A stretch of DNA of 64,000 nucleotides, taken from positions 11,739,501-11,803,500 of the forward strand of contig NZ_JAMZEB010000002.1 in assembly GCF_024172165.1 (NCBI RefSeq), read 5' to 3'. A model generated the notes under the pieces. It did no database searches, was not told the origin of the DNA, and was given only the letters and a program-made list of their open reading frames with translations. Shown piece after piece: positions 7,913-16,987 of this stretch (positions are counted from its first letter, which is position 1; the number at the start of each line of letters is the position of its first letter). A program made the position numbers and the translations under genes. The stretch is from Nonomuraea thailandensis (GTDB lineage Bacteria; Actinomycetota; Actinomycetes; Streptosporangiales; Streptosporangiaceae).

Positions 7913-8705
7913 TGTTGGTCTGGGTGACGTAGTAGTGCCGCTTGATCTGGTCGAGGTCGGTGGTCTCGTGGAAGGCCGGGATCGCGTGGAGGCGGCGCGC
8001 GTACGCCCACAGCGCCGGATAGTCCGTCAGTCGCCGCACCGAGCACTTGAAGTGCGCGTAGTACACCACGTCGAACCTGGCCAGCGTGGTGTAGAGGCGC
8101 ACGTCGCTGTCGGTGAGCGTGTCGAAGAGGAACTCCGACTCGGCCAGCCGCACCTCCAGGAAGTCGAGGGTGGTGAACACCCGCGCCACCGCCTCCTCGT
8201 AGACCTGCTGGTCACGGGAGAAGCCCGCCTCGTAGACCGCGTTGTTGAGCCCGTGGTAGAGGCGGTCGTTCATGATGTCGATGTCGGGGCGCAGGCGCTC
8301 CGGATAGAGGTTGGGGGAGGTGCCCCACGACGTCTCCAGATCCAGGGTGATCTGCGGGAAGTCGTTGGTGACGATGCGCTCGTCCCGGGTGTCCCAGACG
8401 CACGGGACGGTGTAGCGGCCCGTGTAGCCGGGGTCGGTGGCGTGGTAGAGCTCGGACAGGTACTCCGGGTCGCCGCCGGGGACACGCCAGCCCTTCTCGT
8501 CGCGGATGGGATCGACGATCGTGACGTCCAGCAGGTCCTCCAGGCCCAGCAGCTTGCGCACGATCAGCACGCGCTGCGCCCACGGGCAGGCATAGGACGC
8601 GTAGACCCGGTAGCGGCCGGGCTCGGGAGGGCCGAGCCGATCCGTGAAGCGGTTCGGCTGCCGGACGAAGCGGCCATCATCGGAGATCTCGCGGCTCAGC
8701 TTCAT
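7860..8705 (-). CDS. Glutathione S-transferase family protein, Ecm4/YqjG (xenologue hydroquinone reductase) type
   Basis: 281 residues with the thioredoxin-fold catalytic motif YASYACPWAQRVLIVRKLLGL (Cys of CPWA is the nucleophile) and the C-terminal helical domain containing NDFPQITLDLE and the NNAVYEAGFSRDQ segment typical of glutathionyl-hydroquinone reductases. Actinomycetes generally lack glutathione, so the physiological thiol would be mycothiol or another (inference). The start at 8705 faces the MBL gene; two repeats at 8715-8746 occupy the shared promoter. The 3' end overlaps the MFS gene by 53 nt. Confidence 0.9.
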   Translation of the reverse strand: MKLSREISDDGRFVRQPNRFTDRLGPPEPGRYRVYASYACPWAQRVLIVRKLLGLEDLLDVTIVDPIRDEKGWRVPGGDPEYLSELYHATDPGYTGRYTVPCVWDTRDERIVTNDFPQITLDLETSWGTSPNLYPERLRPDIDIMNDRLYHGLNNAVYEAGFSRDQQVYEEAVARVFTTLDFLEVRLAESEFLFDTLTDSDVRLYTTLARFDVVYYAHFKCSVRRLTDYPALWAYARRLHAIPAFHETTDLDQIKRHYYVTQTNINPSRIVPVGPELDWSL

Positions 8706-8714
8706 GCCCCAAGT

Positions 8715-8746
8715 AGAACATGATTCGGACGCAGAACTATATTCGG
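8715..8746. promoter_or_regulatory. Paired repeats AGAAC-N3-ATTCGG in a divergent promoter
   Basis: AGAACATGATTCGG (8715-8728) and AGAACTATATTCGG (8733-8746) are 18 bp apart between the divergent GST-type and MBL genes; each also contains an imperfect dyad GAA-N5-TTC. They resemble a half of the KstR motif but do not fit it fully. Probably a regulator site for both genes. Confidence 0.45.
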
Positions 8747-8750
8747 GCAT

Positions 8751-9809
8751 GTGGCGAAATTTGTGGTGACCCCGGCAAACCCGGCACAGCGGGAGGCGTG
8801 GGTCGGCGGGACGATCCCCGGCGTCGAGCGGGTGCGTCCTGGCCTGTGGTCCATCCCGGTCCCGATCCCGATCAACCCCCTCAGGTACGTGCTGGTCTAC
8901 GCGCTCGAGCTGCCAGACGGCGTGGCGATCATCGACGCCGGGTGGAACACCGACGAGGCGTACGACGCGCTCGTGGCGGGCCTGGGCGTGGCCGGATACG
9001 CGATCACCGACGTCAAGGGCGTGCTGGTCACCCACATCCACCCCGACCACTACGGCCTGGCGGGCCGCGTCAGGGAGAGCTCCGGCGCCTGGATCGCGCT
9101 GCACCCCGCGGACGCCCGCCTGGTCCGCGAGCGCTACGACGACGAGGCCATCGACTCCCTCGTGCAGCGCGAGCGGGCGCTGCTGCGCCGCTGCGGCGTC
9201 CCCGACCTGACCCTGGACGACCTGGCCGGCGCCTCCATGATGATCAGGCACATGGTAACCATGGCCAGGCCGGACCGGCTGGTCGAGGACGGCGACGATC
9301 TCGACCTGCCCGGCTGGGACCTGCGGGCCATCTGGACGCCCGGCCACTCGCCCGGCCACCTGTGCTTCGTCTCGCCCGGGCGCAAGGTGCTGTTCTCCGG
9401 TGACCACGTCCTGGCGAAGATCACGCCCATCGTGGCCGTGCACCCCCAGTCGGGGCCGAACCCGCTGGCCGACTACCTCGACTCGCTGGACGCCGTGCGC
9501 AAGCTGGAGGTGGAGGAGGTGCTGCCCGCGCACGAGTACCGGTTCCTGGAGCTGGCCGAGCGGGTGGACACCGTGATGGCGCACCACGACGACCGCCTGG
9601 CGGAGATCGAGCGGGTGGTGGGCGAGGCCGGCGCCGCCGCCTGCTGGGACGTGGCCACCCGGCTGACGTGGTCGCGCCCGTGGGAGACGATCCCGCCGTT
9701 CATGCGGCGCTCGGCCAACAACGAGACGCTGGCGCACCTGGCGTGGCTGGAGGCCAAGGGCCGCCTGGTCAAGGAGCCGGGCGAGCCCGATCTGTGGCGT
9801 CTGCCCTGA
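8751..9809 (+). CDS. MBL-fold metallo-hydrolase
   Basis: 352 residues of the metallo-beta-lactamase fold with a full set of metal ligands: THIHPDHYG (HxHxDH), the His of GHSPGHLCF, Asp of LFSGDHVL and His of LPAHEYRF. The second half has a helical winged-helix-like tail as in hydroxyacylglutathione-hydrolase relatives. The GTG at 8751 lacks a ribosome site but follows the promoter repeats directly. A paralogue lies at 43465-44487. The substrate is unknown; a thioester or lactone is the family expectation. Confidence 0.88.
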   Translation: MAKFVVTPANPAQREAWVGGTIPGVERVRPGLWSIPVPIPINPLRYVLVYALELPDGVAIIDAGWNTDEAYDALVAGLGVAGYAITDVKGVLVTHIHPDHYGLAGRVRESSGAWIALHPADARLVRERYDDEAIDSLVQRERALLRRCGVPDLTLDDLAGASMMIRHMVTMARPDRLVEDGDDLDLPGWDLRAIWTPGHSPGHLCFVSPGRKVLFSGDHVLAKITPIVAVHPQSGPNPLADYLDSLDAVRKLEVEEVLPAHEYRFLELAERVDTVMAHHDDRLAEIERVVGEAGAAACWDVATRLTWSRPWETIPPFMRRSANNETLAHLAWLEAKGRLVKEPGEPDLWRLP

Positions 9810-9820
9810 CCTGCCGGTAG

Positions 9821-9976
9821 GCGAGCCGGCGCACCAGGACCTCGGACCCCGTCGCCGGCCCCGGCCAGTTGCTGGTCGACGTGCTGCACGCCTCGCCCGA
9901 CTACGCCGACATCAACGACGCCACCTCCGGGCGCGTCCCGGTCGGAGCGCCACTGGGCCTGGACGCCTCCGGTGCG
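9821..9976 (+). pseudogene. Remnant of a zinc-type quinone oxidoreductase (MDR) N-terminus
   Basis: One frame reads about 50 residues including PGQLLVDVLHASPDYADIND and VPVGAPLGLDASG, matching the beginning of NADPH:quinone oxidoreductases where PGQVLV.V.A..V.YAD and G.PLGLDASG are usual. There is no start codon, the frame is open only from the stop at 9818-9820 to a TAG at 9976-9978, and the following sequence is unlike the family. I read it as a decayed 5' fragment. It fills the 270-bp gap before the SDR gene. Confidence 0.55.
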
Positions 9977-10049
9977 CGGGCGACGCGTACGGGGAAAGGC
10001 GGTCTTCGGCCTCGAAACCGGGGGTAGGGGCGGTTATCGTACTGAGGAC

Positions 10050-10063
10050 TAGAATGTTGTTCT
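10050..10063 (+). promoter_or_regulatory. Dyad overlapping the -10 of the SDR gene
   Basis: AGAA-TGTTG-TTCT (10051-10063) is a perfect inverted repeat; its left side forms the -10-like TAGAAT (10050-10055). It sits 18 bp before the start codon of the SDR. The core GAATGTTGTTC recurs at 21275-21285. Confidence 0.45.
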
Positions 10064-10081
10064 CCTCGCCTGGGAGGTTCG

Positions 10082-10954
10082 ATGCTGCGGTTCGATGACA
10101 GGGTCGCGATCATCACGGGGGCCGGGCACGGCCTCGGCAGGTCGCACGCGCTCCTGCTGGCCGAGCGGGGCGCCAAGGTCGTCGTCAACGACCTCGGCGG
10201 CGCGCTCGACGGCACGGGCGCTTCGGCGGGCCCCGCGGCCGAGGTGGCCGACCTCATCACGAAGAACGGCGGCCAGGCCGTGGCCAGCACCGACAACGTC
10301 GCGACCCCCGAGGGCGCCAAGGCCATCGTCCAGGCCGCGGCGGACGCGTTCGGCAGGGTGGACATCGTCATCAACAACGCGGGCATCCTGCGGGACAAGT
10401 CGTTCGGGAAGATGACGGTCGAGGAGTTCGACGCGGTGCTGGCCGTGCACGTACGCGGCTCCTACCTCGTCAGTCAGGCCGCGTACCCGCTGATGAAGGC
10501 GGCCGGCTACGGCCGCGTCGTGAACACCTCCAGCCCCGCCGGCCTGTTCGGCAACTTCGGTCAGGCCAACTACTCCACCGCCAAGATGGGCCTGGTCGGC
10601 CTGACCAAGACGATCGGCATCGAGGGCGCGCGCAACGGCATCAAGGCCAACGCGATCGCGCCCGTCGCGTGGACGCGGATGACCGAGGCGCTGCTGCCCG
10701 CCGAGTTCGAGGCCAAGTTCACCCCGGAGCGGGTCAGCGCGCTGGTGGCCTACCTCGTGCACGAGTCGTGCGAGGCCAGCGGCGAGGTGTTCACGGTCGG
10801 GGGCGGCAAGGTGGCGCGGGTGTTCGTGGCCGAGGGGCCGGGATGGAAGAGCGACGACCTGACGCCCGAGACGATCGCGGGCAACTGGGGGTCGGTGATG
10901 GCCGAGCAGCCGTACGTGCTGACGGCGGGCGACTCCATGAAGGCCATGCTCTGA
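10082..10954 (+). CDS. SDR dehydrogenase of the 17beta-HSD4 / MFE-2 (3R-hydroxyacyl-CoA) type
   Basis: 290 residues. Rossmann motif TGAGHGLGRS (about 12-21), the characteristic VVNDLGGALDGTG that distinguishes the HSD4/MFE-2 class, NNAGILRDKSF, and catalytic Ser/Tyr/Lys in SPAGLFGNFGQANYSTAK. The last 60 residues (VFTVGGGKVARVFVAEGPGW) are the extension found in peroxisomal-type hydroxyacyl-CoA and steroid 17beta dehydrogenases. It probably oxidises a hydroxyacyl-CoA of a fatty acid or steroid side chain in the cytosol. ATG follows GGGAGG by 4 nt. Monocistronic, ending in the hairpin at 10970. It resembles Hsd4A of mycobacteria, a KstR-regulon member (recalled similarity). Confidence 0.85.
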   Translation: MLRFDDRVAIITGAGHGLGRSHALLLAERGAKVVVNDLGGALDGTGASAGPAAEVADLITKNGGQAVASTDNVATPEGAKAIVQAAADAFGRVDIVINNAGILRDKSFGKMTVEEFDAVLAVHVRGSYLVSQAAYPLMKAAGYGRVVNTSSPAGLFGNFGQANYSTAKMGLVGLTKTIGIEGARNGIKANAIAPVAWTRMTEALLPAEFEAKFTPERVSALVAYLVHESCEASGEVFTVGGGKVARVFVAEGPGWKSDDLTPETIAGNWGSVMAEQPYVLTAGDSMKAML

Positions 10955-10969
10955 TCGACGGAAGCCCAG

Positions 10970-11010
10970 GCGCCGGTCCCCGGGAATCGGGGGGCCGGCG
11001 CTTTCGCATT
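10970..11010 (+). terminator. Hairpin terminator after the SDR gene
   Basis: GCGCCGG (10970-10976) pairs with CCGGCGC (10995-11001), extended by CCCC/GGGG, followed by CTTTCGCATTCT, a modest T-rich tail. Confidence 0.7.
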
Positions 11011-11037
11011 CTAGGACAAACCGGGCAATAAGCGGGC

Positions 11038-11081
11038 TTTGTTCGATCTTCGGCGGAAGTTGGGGGAGTTTGGTCGATCCT
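11038..11081. promoter_or_regulatory. Direct repeats, candidate ROK operators
   Basis: TTTGTTCGATCTT (11038-11050) and TTTGGTCGATCCT (11069-11081) are 31 bp apart, about three helical turns, 41-84 bp before the ROK start. Autoregulation by the ROK protein is the natural reading. Confidence 0.5.
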
Positions 11082-11121
11082 CACTCTTGATTTGCCCCAT
11101 CGGTGATCTTATTGTCGCGGC

Positions 11122-12279
11122 ATGACCCCCCAGCCGGGCTCCGCCGGCGACGTGCTCACGCTGATCAGCGCGGGCTCCGCGACGACCCGTTCCGATTTGG
11201 CGAGGCTCACCGGCCTGGCCAGGTCCACGATCTCCCAGCGCGTGGACGCGCTGATCGAGCGCGGACTGGTCGAGGAGACCGAGAGCGGCGAGTCCACCGG
11301 TGGCCGTCCTCCGCGCCAGCTCCGCCTGCACACCGAGGACCACGCCTTCGCCGGCGTGGACCTGGGCGCCACCCACTGCCGGGTCGCGCTCATGGACATC
11401 TCGGGCAACGTGCTGGCCGAGTGCGAGGACGGCCTGCTGATCGGCGAGGGTCCCGAGAAGGTGCTCGCCCACGTGGACCAGCGGCTCGACCAGCTGCTCG
11501 GCCGGGTGGGCAGGCCCAGGAGCGCCCTGCGGGCGGTCGGGATCGGGGTGCCGGGGCCGGTGGAGTTCGCCACCGGCAGGCCGAACAACCCGCCGATCAT
11601 GCCCGGCTGGAACGACTACCCCGTCCCCGACTACTTCGAGGGCGTCGAGGTCCTGGTGGACAACGACGTCAACGTGATGGCGCTGGGCGAGCACCGGGAG
11701 GCCTTCGGCGACACCAGGCACCTGCTGTTCGTCAAGGTCGGCACCGGCATCGGCTGCGGCATCATGGCCGAGGGCAAGCTGCACAGGGGCGCGCAGGGCT
11801 CGGCGGGCGACATCGGCCACATCCGGGTCAGCGGCCACGAGGACGCCGGCTGCCGGTGCGGCAACAGCGCCTGCCTGGAGGCGGTGGCCGGTGGGGCGGC
11901 CATCGCGCGGCGGCTGACCGAGCTGGGCCTGGCGGCCGAGACGGGCGCCGACGTGGTCGCTCTCGTGCAGTCGGGCAACACCCAGGCGCTGCGCCTGGTC
12001 AGGGAGGCCGGCCGGCTCATCGGCGAGGTGCTGGCCAGCCTGGTCAACTTCTTCAACCCCGAAGTCATCGTGATCGGCGGCGCGCTGTCGCGGGTGCACG
12101 AGCACCTGCTGGCCGGGATCAGGGAGACGGTCTACCGCAGATCGTTGCCGCTGGCCACGCACCACCTGTCGATCACGCCCAGCCGTACGGGGATCAACGC
12201 CGCCGCACTCGGCGCCGGGATCCTCGCCATCGAGCACTACCTGTCACCGGACAACATCAACCGCATCGTCAACGCCTGA
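11122..12279 (+). CDS. ROK family transcriptional regulator (sugar-sensing repressor)
   Basis: 385 residues. An N-terminal winged helix (residues about 10-60: TTRSDLARLTGLARSTISQRVDALIERGLVEE) is followed by an ASKHA sugar-kinase-like domain with VDLGATHCRVAL, GIGVPGPVE, KVGTGIGCGIM and the zinc motif CRCGNSACLEAVAGG preceded by GHIRV. NagC/XylR-type ROK repressors bind sugars in the kinase-like domain. It heads a six-gene sugar uptake/oxidation operon, 13 nt before the ABC ATPase, and most likely represses it until the sugar arrives. Confidence 0.9.
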   Translation: MTPQPGSAGDVLTLISAGSATTRSDLARLTGLARSTISQRVDALIERGLVEETESGESTGGRPPRQLRLHTEDHAFAGVDLGATHCRVALMDISGNVLAECEDGLLIGEGPEKVLAHVDQRLDQLLGRVGRPRSALRAVGIGVPGPVEFATGRPNNPPIMPGWNDYPVPDYFEGVEVLVDNDVNVMALGEHREAFGDTRHLLFVKVGTGIGCGIMAEGKLHRGAQGSAGDIGHIRVSGHEDAGCRCGNSACLEAVAGGAAIARRLTELGLAAETGADVVALVQSGNTQALRLVREAGRLIGEVLASLVNFFNPEVIVIGGALSRVHEHLLAGIRETVYRRSLPLATHHLSITPSRTGINAAALGAGILAIEHYLSPDNINRIVNA

Positions 12280-12292
12280 AAGGGACCTCCCG

Positions 12293-13777
12293 ATGCTGGT
12301 CATGAAGGGCATCGTCAAGCAGTTCCCCGGCGTGCGAGCGCTGGACGGGGTCGATCTGGACGTGCGGGCGGGCGAGGTGCACTGCCTGCTCGGCCAGAAC
12401 GGCGCCGGCAAATCCACTCTGATCAAGGTCCTGGCCGGAGTTCACCAGCCGGACGAGGGCACGATCTCGTTCAACGGGGCCGAGGTGCGCCCCGGCAGCC
12501 CCATCGACGCCATCAAGCTCGGCTTCGCCACCATCTACCAGGAGCTCGACCTGGTGGACGGCCTCAGCGTGGCCGAGAACATCTTCCTCGGCCACGAGCA
12601 CGCCCACCTCGGCTTCGTGAACAGGGCCGCGGGCCGGCGCGCCGCACGCGAGGTGCTGGAGCGCCTGGGACACCCCGAGATCCGGCCCTCGGTGGAGGTC
12701 GGGCGGCTGTCGCCGGCGGCCAAGCAGGTCGTCTCGATGGCCCGCGCGCTCTCCCACGAGGCCCGCCTGATCATCATGGACGAGCCGTCGGCCGCGCTCG
12801 CCCACGACGAGGTGGCCAACCTCTTCCGCATCATCCGCGAGCTCACCGCCCAGGGCGTGGCCGTCGTCTACATCTCGCACCGCCTGGAGGAGATCCGGGA
12901 GATCGGCGACCGCGTCACGGTGCTGAAGGACGGCCGCACGGTCGCGGTCGGCCTGCCCGCCCGCGACACGCCCACCACGCAGATCGTCTCACTCATGACG
13001 GGCAGGAACGTCGAGTACGTCTTCCCGCCCAGGGGAGGCCGCAAGCTCGGCGAGGAGGTGCTCCGCGTCGAGGGCCTGTCCTCGCCGGGCGTCTTCGAGG
13101 ACGTCTCGTTCGCCGTGCGGGCGGGCGAGATCGTCGGCCTGGCCGGCCTCGTCGGCTCGGGCCGCTCGGAGATCCTGGAGGCCGTGTACGGCGCCCGCCC
13201 CGCCACGGGCCGGGTGCTGCTCGACGGCCGCCAGGTGCGCCGCGGCGTGGTCGGCACGGTCAGGAGCGGCATGGGCCTGGCTCCCGAGGAGCGCAAGGCG
13301 CAGGCCCTGCTCCTGGACCAGAGCGTCACGGCCAACATCACGCTGGGCAGCCTGCCGGGCTTCGCCAGGTTCGGCTGGATCGACCGCAAGCGGGAGCGGG
13401 ACGAGGCCAGGCGGCTGTCGGAGCTGCTGAGCATCCGCCCCCCCGATCCCGAACGCCCGATCAGAACCCTTTCCGGCGGCAACCAGCAGAAGGCCGTGCT
13501 CGCCCGCTGGCTGCTCGGCGGGCGCAAGCTGCTCCTGCTCGACGAGCCCACCCGCGGCGTGGACGTGGGAGCCAGGGCCGAGCTGTACGCGGTCATCCAC
13601 GACCTGGCCGAGCAGGGCATCGGCGTGCTGCTGGTCTCCAGCGAGGTGCCCGAGGTGCTGGGCCTGGCCGACCGCGTGCTGGTGCTGCGGGAAGGGGCCG
13701 TCATCCACGAGGGAGAGGCAGCCGAGCTGGACGAGCACCGCGTACTGGACATGATCATGAATGGGAGGGCGGCCTGA
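12293..13777 (+). CDS. Sugar ABC transporter ATP-binding protein (RbsA/XylG/MglA type)
   Basis: 494 residues with two fused nucleotide-binding domains. NBD1: Walker A GQNGAGKST (about 34-42), signature degenerated to LSPAAKQVVSMARAL, Walker B LIIMDEPSAAL. NBD2: Walker A-like GLVGSGRSE, signature LSGGNQQKAVLARWL, Walker B LLLLDEPTRGVDVG. The cytoplasmic ATPase of a CUT2 monosaccharide importer. It starts behind GGGACC 9 nt from the ATG, and its TGA overlaps the permease ATG by 1 nt. Confidence 0.95.
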   Translation: MLVMKGIVKQFPGVRALDGVDLDVRAGEVHCLLGQNGAGKSTLIKVLAGVHQPDEGTISFNGAEVRPGSPIDAIKLGFATIYQELDLVDGLSVAENIFLGHEHAHLGFVNRAAGRRAAREVLERLGHPEIRPSVEVGRLSPAAKQVVSMARALSHEARLIIMDEPSAALAHDEVANLFRIIRELTAQGVAVVYISHRLEEIREIGDRVTVLKDGRTVAVGLPARDTPTTQIVSLMTGRNVEYVFPPRGGRKLGEEVLRVEGLSSPGVFEDVSFAVRAGEIVGLAGLVGSGRSEILEAVYGARPATGRVLLDGRQVRRGVVGTVRSGMGLAPEERKAQALLLDQSVTANITLGSLPGFARFGWIDRKRERDEARRLSELLSIRPPDPERPIRTLSGGNQQKAVLARWLLGGRKLLLLDEPTRGVDVGARAELYAVIHDLAEQGIGVLLVSSEVPEVLGLADRVLVLREGAVIHEGEAAELDEHRVLDMIMNGRAA

Positions 13778-14766
13778 TGGGCGAGCCCACGACGAAGGCG
13801 GCGCCGGCTCTGCCGTCGATCCGCGGGGTCAGCGAGATGCGCCATCTCGGCCTGCTCGGCGCGCTGGCGCTGCTGGTCGTCGTCGGCCTGATCACCCGCC
13901 CCGAGAACTTCCTGACCACCTCCAACCTGGTCAGCATCCTGTCGCTGGCCGCCACCATCGGCGTGATCACGGTCGGCGCCACGTTCGTCATCATCGGCGG
14001 GGGCATCGACCTGTCGGTGGGCGCGGTCATGGCGCTGGCCAGCGTGTGGGCCACGACCCTGGCCACGCAGTCGTACGGGCCGGTCGTCATGGCGATCTGC
14101 GCGATCCTCGTCGGCACCGGAGCGGGGCTGGTCAACGGCTTACTGATCGCCTACGGGCGGCTGGTGCCGTTCATCGCCACGCTGGCCATGCTGGTGGCCG
14201 CCCGGGGGCTCGCGCAGCGCATGTCCGACCGCAAGACGCAGCTCATCGGGGCGGACAACTCGGCCATGGTGGAGCTGTCGACCACGCGGCTGCTCGGGAT
14301 CCCGCTGCTGGTCTACATCTTCGCGCTGGTCGTGGTGCTCGGCTGGATCGTGCTCAACCGCACGACGTTCGGACGGCGCACGTACGCGGTCGGCGGCAAC
14401 CCCGAGGCGGCCCGCCTGGCCGGCATCGACGTACGCAAGCACACCATGCTGCTGTACGCGCTGTCGGGCCTGTGCTGCGGCATCGCGGCCATCCTGATCA
14501 TGGCCCGCACCACCACCGGCTCGTCCACCCACGGCGACCTGTACGAGCTCGACGCCATCGCCGCCGTGATCATCGGCGGCACGCTGCTCACCGGCGGCCG
14601 CGGCACGATCGTGGGCTCGATCCTGGGCCTGCTGATCTTCACCCTCATCACCAACCTGTTCATCCTCAACGGGCTCAACACCAGCGACCAGCTGATCGCC
14701 AAGGGCCTGATCATTGTCGTCGCCGTCCTTCTCCAGCGGCGGAATCTGAAGGAGAGAGCACCATGA
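13777..14766 (+). CDS. Sugar ABC transporter permease (RbsC type)
   Basis: 329 residues with about nine to ten membrane helices and the CUT2 permease hallmarks FVIIGGGIDLSVGAVMAL (residues about 68-85) and IIGGTLLTGGRGTIVGSILG near the end. It forms the membrane channel with the ATPase at 12293 and the binding protein at 14763, overlapping both neighbours (TGATG and ATGA junctions). Confidence 0.95.
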   Translation: MGEPTTKAAPALPSIRGVSEMRHLGLLGALALLVVVGLITRPENFLTTSNLVSILSLAATIGVITVGATFVIIGGGIDLSVGAVMALASVWATTLATQSYGPVVMAICAILVGTGAGLVNGLLIAYGRLVPFIATLAMLVAARGLAQRMSDRKTQLIGADNSAMVELSTTRLLGIPLLVYIFALVVVLGWIVLNRTTFGRRTYAVGGNPEAARLAGIDVRKHTMLLYALSGLCCGIAAILIMARTTTGSSTHGDLYELDAIAAVIIGGTLLTGGRGTIVGSILGLLIFTLITNLFILNGLNTSDQLIAKGLIIVVAVLLQRRNLKERAP

Positions 14767-15818
14767 GTGACAACGTCGCGCGCCGGGGATTCCTCATCGG
14801 CGGACTCGGCGGAGCTGCGCTGTTAGCGGCGGGTTGCACCAGCAACGAGCCCGCCGCGAGCCCCACCAGCGCCGCCCCGGCGCCCGCCCCCGCGGCCAGC
14901 GGCAACGACCAGCCGGGCACCAAGGTGACGATCGGCTTCTCCGCGCCCGCGGCCGACCACGGCTGGATCGCGGCCATCGCCAAGAACGCCGAGGCCACCG
15001 CGAAGCAGTACGCCGACATCGACTTCAAGCCGGTCGAGCCGACGAACGACATCAACCAGCAGATCTCCGCGGTGGAGTCGCTGATCGCGGCCAAGGTGAA
15101 CGCGCTGGTCATCCTGCCCAACGACGGCCAGCAGCTCAACCAGGTCGCGTTGCAGGCCACCGCGGCCGGCATCCCGGTCGTCAACCTCGACCGGATCTTC
15201 CCCGACAAGCTGGCCTACCGCTCGTGGATCGGCGGCGACAACTACGGCATGGGCGTGGCCGCCGGGCACTTCATCGGCAAGCAGCTCAAGGACAAGGGCG
15301 TGTCCAACCCGGTGATCGTCGAGATCCAGGGCATCGCCACGCTGCCGCTGACGCAGGACCGCAGCAAGGGCTTCGCCGACGCGCTGAAGTCGTACGGGTT
15401 CAGCGTCACGGCCAAGCAGGACGCCCAGTTCACCGTCGAGACCGGCAACGAGGTGGCCACGTCGCTGCTCCAGGCGCACAAGAAGATCGACGCGCTCTGG
15501 AACCACGACGACGACCAGGGCGTCGGCGTGCTGGCCGCGATCAAGGAGGCCAGCCGCAACGAGTTCATCATGGTCGGCGGCGCCGGCTCGCTGAACGCGA
15601 TGCGCGAGATCCAGTCGGGCAGCTCCGTGCTGCAGGCCACGGTCACCTACTCGCCGACCATGGCCTCCTCGGCGATCAAGCTGGCGCGTCTGATAGCACA
15701 GGGGAAGGGCATGAGTGATCTGGTGGAGAACCAGGTTCCCCAGTCCATCACGCTCGCGTCCGAGACCATTACCAAGGAGAACGTCGAGAAGTACCTGGCA
15801 CTCGGCTTCGAATCCTGA
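14763..15818 (+). CDS. Sugar ABC transporter substrate-binding lipoprotein
   Basis: 351 residues. The N-terminus has an arginine pair (ARRGFLIGG), a hydrophobic segment and the lipobox LLAAGC with acylated Cys about residue 25, so it may be Tat-exported and lipid-anchored. A low-complexity Ala/Pro linker follows, then a periplasmic-binding-protein type I fold (TIGFSAPAADHGWIAAIAKNAE; VVNLDRIFPDKLAYRSWIGGDNYGMG). RbsB/XylF-like. It overlaps the permease by 4 nt. The sugar is not determinable; the linked oxidoreductase and isomerase suggest a hexose or inositol-like ligand. Confidence 0.93.
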   Translation: MSDNVARRGFLIGGLGGAALLAAGCTSNEPAASPTSAAPAPAPAASGNDQPGTKVTIGFSAPAADHGWIAAIAKNAEATAKQYADIDFKPVEPTNDINQQISAVESLIAAKVNALVILPNDGQQLNQVALQATAAGIPVVNLDRIFPDKLAYRSWIGGDNYGMGVAAGHFIGKQLKDKGVSNPVIVEIQGIATLPLTQDRSKGFADALKSYGFSVTAKQDAQFTVETGNEVATSLLQAHKKIDALWNHDDDQGVGVLAAIKEASRNEFIMVGGAGSLNAMREIQSGSSVLQATVTYSPTMASSAIKLARLIAQGKGMSDLVENQVPQSITLASETITKENVEKYLALGFES

Positions 15819-15835
15819 TCCTGATCGGGGGTTGC

Positions 15836-16987
15836 ATGTCAGACAGAACCACCATCGGCGTGGGCATGGTCGGCTACGCCTTCATGGGCCGTGTCCACTC
15901 CCAGGCCTGGCGCAGCGTCGGGGCGTTCTTCGACCTGCCGCTCGCGCCCCGCATGGCGGTGCTCGCGGGCCGGTCGAAGGAACGTACCGAGGCGGCCGCG
16001 GCACAGCTCGGCTGGGCCGACGTCGAGACGGACTGGAGAGAGCTGGTCAAGCGCGACGACGTGCAGATCGTCGACATCTGCACGCCCGGTGACTCCCACG
16101 CGGAGATCGCCATCGCCGCGTTGCAGGCCGGCAAGCACGTGATCTGCGAGAAGCCGCTGGCCAACACCGTCGCCGAGGCCGAGGCGATGGTGGCGGCGGC
16201 GGCCGCCGCGCAAGGCAGGAGCATGGTGGCCTTCAACTACCGGCGGGTGCCCGCGATCGCGCTCGCCCGCCGGTTCGTCGAGGAGGGCCGGATCGGCGAG
16301 ATCAGGCACGTGCGGGCGCAGTACCTGCAGGACTGGATCGTCGACCCCGAGTTCCCGCTGGTCTGGCGGCTGCAGAAGGACAAGGCCGGCTCGGGCGCGC
16401 TCGGCGACATCGGCGCGCACATCGTGGACGCCGCCCAGTTCATCACCGGGCAGAACGTGCTGGGCGTGTCGGCGCTGACCGAGACGTTCATCAAGGAGCG
16501 CCCCCTGGCGACGGAGTCGGCCGGCCTCGGGGCCACCGGGTCCGCGGCCAGGGGCGAGGTGACGGTGGACGACGCGGCGCTGTTCATCGGGCGGATGTCG
16601 GGCGGCGCGGTGGCCTCGTTCGAGGCGACCCGCTTCGCCAACGGCCGCAAGAACGCGATGCGCATCGAGCTCAACGGCTCGCTCGGCAGCCTGGCCTTCG
16701 ACTTCGAGGCCATGAACGAGCTGTGGTTCAGCACCGGTGGCGGCGGCTTCGAGCGCATCCTGGTCACCGAGCCCGACCACCCGTACGTCGGCGCCTGGTG
16801 GCCGCCCGGCCACGGCCTCGGCTACGAGCACACCTTCACCCACGAGATCAAGGACTTCCTGGAGGCGGTCGCCACCGGCGCCGACCCGTCACCGTCGTTC
16901 GCCGACGGCCTGCGGGTGCAGCGGGTGCTGGAGGCGGTCGAGCGCAGCGCGGCTGACGGCAGCCGCTACACGAACGTGGAGGACTGA
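15836..16987 (+). CDS. Gfo/Idh/MocA family NAD(P)-dependent sugar oxidoreductase
   Basis: 383 residues. N-terminal Rossmann fold with GVGMVGYAFMGRVHS (about 4-18), VDICTPGDSHAEIA and the conserved CEKPLANT (about residue 101). The C-terminal alpha/beta half contains the active-site region GSGALGDIGAHIVDAAQF. The class oxidises sugars or inositols at a ring carbon, often to 3-keto derivatives. Immediate coupling (TGATG) to the epimerase-type gene implies sequential steps on the imported sugar. Confidence 0.9.
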   Translation: MSDRTTIGVGMVGYAFMGRVHSQAWRSVGAFFDLPLAPRMAVLAGRSKERTEAAAAQLGWADVETDWRELVKRDDVQIVDICTPGDSHAEIAIAALQAGKHVICEKPLANTVAEAEAMVAAAAAAQGRSMVAFNYRRVPAIALARRFVEEGRIGEIRHVRAQYLQDWIVDPEFPLVWRLQKDKAGSGALGDIGAHIVDAAQFITGQNVLGVSALTETFIKERPLATESAGLGATGSAARGEVTVDDAALFIGRMSGGAVASFEATRFANGRKNAMRIELNGSLGSLAFDFEAMNELWFSTGGGGFERILVTEPDHPYVGAWWPPGHGLGYEHTFTHEIKDFLEAVATGADPSPSFADGLRVQRVLEAVERSAADGSRYTNVED

